This document shows positions 58,399-64,000 of a stretch of DNA of 64,000 nt, one piece after another. Source of the stretch: a virus; the IMG/VR virus record IMGVR_UViG_3300042561_000402, positions 1 through 64,000 of that record, one strand, 5' to 3'. The position numbers and the translations under genes are program-made. The notes under the pieces are model-generated. The model saw nothing but the letters and a program-made list of their open reading frames with translations, searched no databases and was not told where the DNA came from. How positions within the stretch are numbered: the first letter of the stretch is position 1; each line of letters starts with the position of its first letter.

Positions 58399-58731
58399 TC
58401 ATTTCTTTTTACGGCGAACGGGCTTCTTGATAGCGATAGCCCGACGAACTTCGGTGTAAGTAATCGGCCCAGCCACTCCGTCCTCGTCAGTATGAACCAA
58501 GGCTTGGATCTTCTTAACACCCCTGACATTCACTTCGTTGGTAACGTAGTTAACGATAGAGATGAGGAGAGCCACAATGAAGCCAGTAAGACTGACCTGA
58601 TCAACGGACTCTGCCAATTTGGGATCAACCATAGCAAGGCGAGAAACAATCGCGGCAACCACCATGGCAATGAGGGGGGTAATGACTCCGCCCAGCTTGC
58701 TAACCAGAAATGCGAGGATTTTATCTTTCAT
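58399..58731 (-). CDS. putative holin 1
   Basis: A 110-residue protein with two hydrophobic segments, GGVITPLIAMVVAAIVSRL and VSLTGFIVALLISIVNYV, and a very basic C-terminus (KKPVRRKKK). This fits a class II holin. It lies just upstream of the endolysin on the same strand. Confidence 0.65.
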   Translation of the reverse strand: MKDKILAFLVSKLGGVITPLIAMVVAAIVSRLAMVDPKLAESVDQVSLTGFIVALLISIVNYVTNEVNVRGVKKIQALVHTDEDGVAGPITYTEVRRAIAIKKPVRRKKK

Positions 58732-58735
58732 TTGG

Positions 58736-59020
58736 TTATTGCTCTAACTTGTAGCGTTGAACCGCCGATTCAACTGTAAAGCGAATCAGGGACTCCGAAG
58801 CACTAACACCCTGCTTTTTGGCAGCAGCAGTGAGCTTCTTGACTGCGGCCTCGCGCTTTTCGGCTCCCGTTTTATCGGTAGAGGCCAGTGATTGTACGAT
58901 CTCCAAGGCAATCGGAAGCAAGACTGCTACCGAAGAGGAAGCAATTTCCCGAAGGACAGGAAGGAAGAAGTTAAAGACATTGGAGGTAATCCCCCAGATT
59001 TTGGCAAAGAATGATTTCAT
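58736..59020 (-). CDS. putative holin 2, LLH-like
   Basis: A 94-residue protein with one N-terminal hydrophobic segment (FFLPVLREIASSSVAVLLPI) and a helical C-terminal half that resembles the LLH-type holin family (AAVKKLTAAAKKQG and SESLIRFTVESAVQRYKLEQ). It is the middle of three membrane genes. A holin-antiholin pair is likely. Confidence 0.6.
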   Translation of the reverse strand: MKSFFAKIWGITSNVFNFFLPVLREIASSSVAVLLPIALEIVQSLASTDKTGAEKREAAVKKLTAAAKKQGVSASESLIRFTVESAVQRYKLEQ

Positions 59021-59035
59021 AGATTTAAAGCTAGA

Positions 59036-59320
59036 CTAGAATCCCTTGGATTTCAAGTAATCTTCGATTCTTTTTGTGCGCTCGTCAATGCGGGCTAGGG
59101 TCTCGGATCTCTCTTGGTTCTCTTTATTAATCATTTCAATCCGCGCATCCTGTTTGGCGTCATTGTTTTGGATGTGCCTCATTTGTTCTGGTAGAACAAT
59201 CCACCCATTAAGTGCCGAAAACAGAGTAATCATAAGCGCAATCCCTGCAACCAATTCGCTCATCGTAAGTTTTACTCCGCGCTCCATACCCCTGCGTCTT
59301 GGAATGTCTTCAATACTCAT
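59036..59320 (-). CDS. membrane protein with coiled coil
   Basis: A 94-residue protein with one hydrophobic segment (LVAGIALMITLFSALNGWIV), then a charged coiled coil (AKQDARIEMINKENQERSET) ending in KSKGF. It could be a holin accessory, or an inner-membrane spanin, since anchor plus coiled coil is that design. It is the first gene of the lysis set. Confidence 0.6.
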   Translation of the reverse strand: MSIEDIPRRRGMERGVKLTMSELVAGIALMITLFSALNGWIVLPEQMRHIQNNDAKQDARIEMINKENQERSETLARIDERTKRIEDYLKSKGF

Positions 59321-59324
59321 AGTG

Positions 59325-59999
59325 CTACACGTTGGTTGGTGTCAAAATTGGAACTGGTGCATATTCTCCATTATCTTCCCACAAGCTTGCTTGCCATGGA
59401 AATTCAACGTCATCAGATGCAAGATAGGCCACTTCTGCAGCTTCGCCTGAATATATAACCCAAGAACCACCGTTCCATTCAATATAATTTGATTCATAAA
59501 TATATTTGGCCTTACCTTCGTTTTCTCCGTCTAAAACATAAGTTGCATTAACGGATTCTATTCCAGCGCCAGAAACAATTACTGCATTGTAGGTTGTTGG
59601 TGTGGCTATGCTGGTAATAATTGAAGCCACCTGATAGCGCCAAGGCCAGTTGATATAGGTGGCTAGGTTTGCGGGGTTACCCGTGTCTCCGCGATAGGCG
59701 GCGGCGATATGCCCCAAAGCCTGCTTCTCACTCCAGTCAATAGTCCCAAGGCTCGACCCCGAAACCGCATCATAGATGGCCTTCCACACATATTGTTTAG
59801 GAAGAGAGATGTAATCTGCTTCGCTTCTTGGTGCGCCTGCGGCTACGGCGATCTTGGCCCAGAGATAGCGTTCTGGGAGGGTGACGTAGTTAGCGACCGA
59901 CCCCGAACCCAACTCATTTACCAGCCATTGGGCAAGCATGTACCTTCGGGGCTGATCCGCCGCCGAAGCAAACACCGCATCTAAAGTAGGGAGAGCCAT
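59325..59999 (-). CDS. putative structural protein with YxxLPxxYxW repeats
   Basis: The 224-residue protein contains three related segments, YVTLPERYLWAKIAVA, YISLPKQYVWKAIYDA and YINWPWRYQVASIITS, spaced about 30-60 residues. It also has a beta-rich end (SGEAAEVAYLASDDVEFPWQ). Small phage proteins with the YISLPxxYxW pattern appear between head and tail genes. The exact role, perhaps an adaptor, is not known. Confidence 0.6.
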   Translation of the reverse strand: MALPTLDAVFASAADQPRRYMLAQWLVNELGSGSVANYVTLPERYLWAKIAVAAGAPRSEADYISLPKQYVWKAIYDAVSGSSLGTIDWSEKQALGHIAAAYRGDTGNPANLATYINWPWRYQVASIITSIATPTTYNAVIVSGAGIESVNATYVLDGENEGKAKYIYESNYIEWNGGSWVIYSGEAAEVAYLASDDVEFPWQASLWEDNGEYAPVPILTPTNV

Positions 60000-60018
60000 A
60001 GCCTATGGTCTCCGTCCT

Positions 60019-60264
60019 TTAAGCCATGCCCATGATACGCTCACCCATGCCAGCCATCGGGGACACGCCCGCTTCCATTTCGTCAGCAGCCTCATCCTCC
60101 ATCTCGTCTTCGTCTTCGGCCTCTTCAGCCGCAATCTCGACGCCAGCCAACATGGTGGGAACCAGCGAATCTCCGTCAACACGGAAGGTTACAAGCTCTT
60201 CAAAGGTGTCGCCATCAGCAACATCTTCAGGCAGGGTATAATCAGTCGGTATAGTTAGTTTCAT
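60019..60264 (-). CDS. small acidic protein downstream of capsid gene
   Basis: An 81-residue protein with a short beta start (MKLTIPTDYTLPEDVADGDT) and a very acidic middle (AAEEAEDEDEMEDEAADEME). It lies just downstream of the major capsid gene and may be a head decoration or accessory protein. Function unknown. Confidence 0.55.
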   Translation of the reverse strand: MKLTIPTDYTLPEDVADGDTFEELVTFRVDGDSLVPTMLAGVEIAAEEAEDEDEMEDEAADEMEAGVSPMAGMGERIMGMA

Positions 60265-60271
60265 AATTGTT

Positions 60272-60312
60272 ATTCTCTCCTCATAGAGCTTGCCTTAGAT
60301 TTTACTCCAAGG
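60272..60312 (-). promoter_or_regulatory. intercistronic hairpin after the capsid gene
   Basis: On the minus strand GCTTGCCTT pairs with AAGGCAAGC (9 bp) around a 12-nt loop, between the capsid gene stop and the next gene. It has no T run, so a processing or stability element for the capsid message is more likely than a terminator. Confidence 0.5.
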
Positions 60313-60340
60313 CAAGCCTTGATGAATAGAGACTAACTAA

Positions 60341-61576
60341 TTACGCGAGGTAACCGTAGCCGCTGCCCGTGGGGCAAGTAACCAGATCGCTGGCGAGGTT
60401 GCAACGGAGATGCAAGATGTAGTATCCCCACTGAGGGAAGATCTGCTTCACCGCGCAAGCCATCTTGGCGCGCCAGTAACCGCTGTTTTTGTCGGGGTTA
60501 CAGTTCTTATCGTACTCGTTGATCCAGCGGAAGTCTCCGCGATAGTTCTGAGCATCATAGACCAGTTTGCCGACTTTGAGGTTCGGGTTCGGGACAAGCC
60601 ACTCCATCGCCTTCGGGTGGAAAATAACCGTGGAGGTGTATTTCGCAGCCTTGTAGGCGGGGTTGATGATGTACTTGTTCTTGCCGTTGACGGACGCACC
60701 GCCCGAAATATACGGAAGGACTTCGGTGAAACCACCAGAACCGTTGTCGTTGAAACGCTTCGGGAACGGGCGGCTATGGAACACGAATCCACCGTAGGAC
60801 TTACGGGGCAGGAGCGAGGAGCCGTTGGCACCAAGCAGATCGTTGACGCGATCACTCCAGCGGATGTCCTGACGAACATCGTCGTTGAGCTTGATCAGGT
60901 TCTCAATCGTGGCGCGTTCAGCGAACACGTTGAAAACAGGCGAGCCGTCATCGGTCACCGCATCACCGTCATCGCCAGCGTTGTCCTGATAGAGACGATC
61001 ATAGAGTTCACGAAGAACACCCATCGTCATAACGGACGTAGGAGCGGGCAATGCGCTGGTGAAGCCGCTGGTCGAAGTGGACTCAGAGAGGCCAGGTTCC
61101 ACAGAGACCTTGGTCGAGAAGGCGAGGTAGTCATTGTCATAACGCTCGATCCACTCTTTGTTGACGTTGTCGGCGAGGATCTTGATGTAGTTGTTGACAT
61201 CATCAATCGGGAAAGCCGAAGTACGAACGTCTTCCAAGCAGATCCAATCGGATTCGATGGCCTGATGGCGGAGCTTGAATTCCTTCTGGTCGAAGGCATA
61301 GCTGACAGTCTTAACGGGAGCCAAGCAGGAGTTAAGCTCGCCAGAGACGCCAGTGACGCCGATATCTTCCCATCCGCTGCCAACGGCAACAGTGCGCTGG
61401 GCGATGGTGTTTTTGACAATCGCGCCCATATTGTCGGGGAAAGCCGACTGGGTCACGAAACGGAGGTAGGGATCTTTATAAAGACCCAAGCGATGAGTGC
61501 CAAGAGCAATACGTCCAGTCTCGCGTTGAAACTGATCAGAAATGCTTTCGCACGAAGTAGCAACAGGTGCTGACAT
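60341..61576 (-). CDS. major capsid protein
   Basis: The 411-residue protein is identified by place (after the scaffold-like gene, preceded by a strong promoter-like element), size and composition: mostly soluble, beta-rich, Asn/Asp/Gly-rich loops, no membrane segment. The start reads MSAPVATSCESISDQFQRET. A strong ribosome-binding-like AAAGAAATAA stands before it. HK97-type details such as an E-loop could not be proven by eye. Confidence 0.75.
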   Translation of the reverse strand: MSAPVATSCESISDQFQRETGRIALGTHRLGLYKDPYLRFVTQSAFPDNMGAIVKNTIAQRTVAVGSGWEDIGVTGVSGELNSCLAPVKTVSYAFDQKEFKLRHQAIESDWICLEDVRTSAFPIDDVNNYIKILADNVNKEWIERYDNDYLAFSTKVSVEPGLSESTSTSGFTSALPAPTSVMTMGVLRELYDRLYQDNAGDDGDAVTDDGSPVFNVFAERATIENLIKLNDDVRQDIRWSDRVNDLLGANGSSLLPRKSYGGFVFHSRPFPKRFNDNGSGGFTEVLPYISGGASVNGKNKYIINPAYKAAKYTSTVIFHPKAMEWLVPNPNLKVGKLVYDAQNYRGDFRWINEYDKNCNPDKNSGYWRAKMACAVKQIFPQWGYYILHLRCNLASDLVTCPTGSGYGYLA

Positions 61577-61786
61577 GATATTATTTCTTTCTATTTAGTT
61601 TAAGGGTTAGGTTTGATATCAAGGCATAGAATGCCCGTCTATCGGTTAAGTTTCTGGGCCGCGACCAGAGATTTACGGCTACAAATTTTGAAGGCTAACC
61701 AGCCAGCGAGGTATCCGCGACCAACTCGGATCTAAGTCTTGGTGGGACGTTATTACATTTCCCCTATATTGTCAAGAGGGAAAAAT
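61577..61786 (-). promoter_or_regulatory. promoter and structured leader of the capsid gene
   Basis: On the minus strand TTGACA (61770-61775) is followed after 17 bp by TAACGT (61747-61752). The -35 lies just beyond the scaffold-like gene's stop codon. The following leader of about 165 nt is G/C-rich with a possible GCCG/CGGC stem around 61660. This should give extra capsid mRNA, the most abundant virion protein. Confidence 0.6.
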
Positions 61787-63112
61787 TTATCGCCGCCCCA
61801 AAAGCGTTTTACCGAAGTTCATCAGGCTATCGGCGTCTTCATCATCGCCAGAATCTGATTCGATTTCAGTCGCTTTTCCAAGGGAGGGGGTGGCTCCAAC
61901 CAAGCCATCTAGCTGAATCTGGAGTTCTTTGATCTTGGCGTCTTTTTCGGCGCTCATCCGCTCTACCTGTGAGGTATAGTGGTTGATGGCGCTTTCAAGG
62001 AATGGAACGACAGCCGCCCGTGCGAGGATGGCGCTTCGGTCTTCAACGCTCAAGCGATCCAGATTGGTCTCTGCGGCGTTTTTCTTGGCGCTGCGGATGC
62101 TGCTATTCCACTCATCCTGTCCGTCGATTTCCCGAAGGAAATTGTAACGATCCTCCAGATTCGTCCAAGTCTTGGCCGTGAACGCCTTCTGGAGCCGTTG
62201 ATCGTTCTCAATAAATTCCTGTTCAGATTGGGCTTTGCGGGCATTTTCGGCCTCGGCAAGGGACTCTGCTTCACTTTGGAAGCGCTCATGGTACTGAGCA
62301 AGTTCGTGGTATTTATCGGCCATCTTGACGATGGACAACTGTTCCATGCGCTTAAAGTCGCTGGTCAGATCCTCCAAGGAGTCGATGCGTTTACGAGCAT
62401 CGGGCTCACTGATGGCTTGCCAGAGCTTAGAAAAGTCTGCGTCATTAGCCTCTGCGATGGCTTTCAAATCGCCCTGAAGGCCGCTGAGAGGCTTTTTGAT
62501 GGTTTCGACGTATTCGGGGCTTCGCTCAAAGTTCGCCGCCTTTAGCTCGCGATTAAGCTCTGCCATACGAGTTTTGTAGCTCTCTAGCTCTTCCTGAAGG
62601 CTCTTGACTGTTTCGCCCTCATATTTGCCCACCCTCTCTTTGGTGGCGTCCAATTCGGCCTTCAAGCGATCCCGCTCCTCGCGGGCCTTTTTCATTTCGC
62701 TTTTGATCTCTTTCCAGCTTGAGACACCCTTCTCGGAATCATCACCTTCGGGTTTGTCAGAAACGGGCTTATCGGCAAAGTGGGGATTTAGCGGGAGATC
62801 GTCATCTGAAGTATTTTCATTTGATTGTTCGCCAGTCTCCTTAGACGAGGCGCTTTTGGTAATATCGGCAACTACTTTCTCCGTCTCTTCCTTGGTTGCC
62901 TTGGCCTTGGGCTCCGCTTTAACGGGAGCTTTTTTCTCCGCCTTGGGAGCCTCTTCTTTCGGGGTTTCGGCAACAGGTTGCTCTTTCGGGGTTTCGGTTG
63001 CAGGCGCTTCATTGGGTTGAGCTTCAGGAGTTGGTTCGGCGTTGGCCACTCCAAAAATGGTTCCAGCGAAGTCTGCTTCACCCGTAAGGGCGGAATTGAG
63101 TATATTAGCCAT
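61787..63112 (-). CDS. putative scaffolding protein
   Basis: A 441-residue, highly charged protein. A disordered Pro/Glu/Lys-rich N-terminal third (KAEKKAPVKAEPKAKATKEE) is followed by coiled coils (ERDRLKAELDATKERVGKYE). The C-terminal helices end FGKTLLGRR, a basic end like those that bind capsid proteins. It lies between the portal-side genes and the capsid gene, as scaffolds do. Confidence 0.7.
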   Translation of the reverse strand: MANILNSALTGEADFAGTIFGVANAEPTPEAQPNEAPATETPKEQPVAETPKEEAPKAEKKAPVKAEPKAKATKEETEKVVADITKSASSKETGEQSNENTSDDDLPLNPHFADKPVSDKPEGDDSEKGVSSWKEIKSEMKKAREERDRLKAELDATKERVGKYEGETVKSLQEELESYKTRMAELNRELKAANFERSPEYVETIKKPLSGLQGDLKAIAEANDADFSKLWQAISEPDARKRIDSLEDLTSDFKRMEQLSIVKMADKYHELAQYHERFQSEAESLAEAENARKAQSEQEFIENDQRLQKAFTAKTWTNLEDRYNFLREIDGQDEWNSSIRSAKKNAAETNLDRLSVEDRSAILARAAVVPFLESAINHYTSQVERMSAEKDAKIKELQIQLDGLVGATPSLGKATEIESDSGDDEDADSLMNFGKTLLGRR

Positions 63113-63120
63113 AAGTTATA

Positions 63121-63408
63121 TTAGTTGGTTTCTTCTGAAATTATATGAGAGAAGGGCTCTGGCAAGTCAAATTTAGGTTTATTTACCTGTCCCTGACCCA
63201 AGGTATCAATGATATCCAGAACCTCTTGACTGCCCTCATAAAAACCCGCGCTCTTAATGAACACTGGCGACAGATCAAACCCTTGGGCCACAGGACTGCT
63301 ACTCCGCCTTGGGCGCATTCGCTTAGATATGAACTTAAGCCCTTTTTGCATATGGGGCATTGCCCAAGTTTTGGCCCATTCACGCGAGTCCTGATCTGTC
63401 CAATCCAT
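63121..63408 (-). CDS. small hypothetical protein between portal and scaffold
   Basis: A 95-residue basic protein starting MDWTDQDSREWAKTWAMPHM, with a very basic middle (FISKRMRPRRSSSPVAQG). It overlaps no neighbour. A small head-associated role is possible; no family was recognised. Confidence 0.55.
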   Translation of the reverse strand: MDWTDQDSREWAKTWAMPHMQKGLKFISKRMRPRRSSSPVAQGFDLSPVFIKSAGFYEGSQEVLDIIDTLGQGQVNKPKFDLPEPFSHIISEETN

Positions 63409-63457
63409 TTGTTATACTGACTACTATACTCGGAATTTAATTCTGTCTAGTAGTTTT

Positions 63458-64000
63458 TTAAGCCCCTGTTGCCAAGGGAGGTCGGCCAGCGGGCCTTGCC
63501 GTTTTCTCAAGAATAGAACTGCGGGTTTTAAGATCATTAAGGGCCATCTGCTGGCGAATAGTCTCCATCTTCTGCTGATGGGTTTCTTGGTTCATCATGC
63601 GTTTTTCCTGCATTTCTGCCAACTTGAGTTGCGCTTTTTGCATTTCCATCTCCATCTTGGGATCAATCTGTCCCTGCGGCTGTTGCCCAGCTTGCATGGC
63701 CTGTTCTTGTGCTTGGCTCTGTTGGGCCATCATACGATTGATGACCTGTTGCTCAAGCTCATCGACATAAGCAGTGAGGTTTTGGATTTGGCGTTTGAGT
63801 TCGCGGACTTCCTGTGCCCTAAAACTATTGTTGGAGAAGAAGACAAGGTGTTCGGTCACATGGTCAGAAGCGGGGCGCAAGATCTGCATTGCCTGCTCGT
63901 CAGGAATCTGTTGTTGGCGATGGGCCTCAATAATTTCGGCAATCATCGGGATATGAGCCTCAATGTGAACAGCGTGGTTCTGGCTATCGTGAACTATCTG
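63458..64000 (-). CDS. portal protein C-terminus, start outside the window
   Basis: The frame is open from 63458 through the window edge, giving 180 residues. The visible part is helical and Gln-rich: DSQNHAVHIEAHIPMIAEII, then VRELKRQIQNLTAYVDELEQ and KMEMEMQKAQLKLAEMQEKR. The HAVHIEAHI helix and Gln-rich coiled tail recall C-termini of podophage portal proteins. It lies upstream of the scaffold- and capsid-type genes. Since only the tail is seen, portal identity is inferred. Confidence 0.55.
   Translation of the reverse strand, partial: QIVHDSQNHAVHIEAHIPMIAEIIEAHRQQQIPDEQAMQILRPASDHVTEHLVFFSNNSFRAQEVRELKRQIQNLTAYVDELEQQVINRMMAQQSQAQEQAMQAGQQPQGQIDPKMEMEMQKAQLKLAEMQEKRMMNQETHQQKMETIRQQMALNDLKTRSSILEKTARPAGRPPLATGA

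Overview
This window reads as one contiguous piece of a tailed double-stranded DNA phage genome that continues past both ends. The left edge cuts a tail-fibre-like gene and the right edge cuts the C-terminal end of a portal-like gene. Terminase, portal, scaffold, major capsid protein, a CHAP endolysin, small membrane proteins of holin type, DnaB helicase, DnaG primase and many tiny overlapping genes are present. No integrase or prophage repressor was recognised, so a lytic lifestyle is more likely (inference). The very large ejection-type protein and the lack of a recognisable tape measure or sheath favour a short-tailed phage. The host is probably Gram-negative: one gene looks like a lipoprotein and two others carry Sec-type signal peptides. 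Many starts lack a clear Shine-Dalgarno sequence or sit close to a promoter-like element. Verrucomicrobiota or Bacteroidota are possible hosts, but the sequence does not settle this.

Layout. 1-5.9 kb (minus): tail-fibre-like gene, two small virion-type genes, large terminase. 5.9-7.3 kb (plus): a helix-turn-helix protein in the small-terminase position and a Cys-rich protein. 7.2-11.6 kb (mostly minus): DnaB, a glycosyltransferase-like gene and small genes including a lipoprotein, with an HNH gene on the plus strand. 11.6-12.7 kb: about 1.1 kb without a convincing gene but full of hairpins, a candidate large structured RNA. An HNH gene and an initiator-like tRNA-Met follow. 13.2-31.1 kb (plus): a dense early/middle region with a RusA-like resolvase, a zincin, dCMP deaminase, membrane microproteins, a 1-kb iteron-bearing non-coding region (candidate origin), an HhH-GPD glycosylase, primase, then an FkbM methyltransferase and two glycosyltransferases.

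31.1-47.6 kb (minus): a 3556-residue polyvalent protein with two HExxH zincin motifs and an ADP-ribosyltransferase-like domain, two further internal or structural proteins, a connector-like protein, basic small proteins, a PD-(D/E)XK nuclease, a SWIM zinc finger and an OB-like protein. 47.8-55.4 kb (plus): a 1186-residue protein with about 200 Ser/Thr tetrapeptide repeats, two adjacent DUF3431-like genes, a coiled repeat protein and a further structural protein. 55.4-64 kb (minus): metallophosphoesterase, DUF4406/MazG-like protein, endolysin and membrane proteins, then the head module.

The most interesting points are (i) a mucin-like virion protein next to putative glycosylation genes, with three more sugar-related genes elsewhere; (ii) the hairpin-rich non-coding region beside an initiator-like tRNA; (iii) the iteron region with a 20-mer promoter-like element repeated three times; (iv) a RusA-like locus with two overlapping frames and a correctly phased A AAA AAG slippery site; and (v) the multi-enzyme giant protein.
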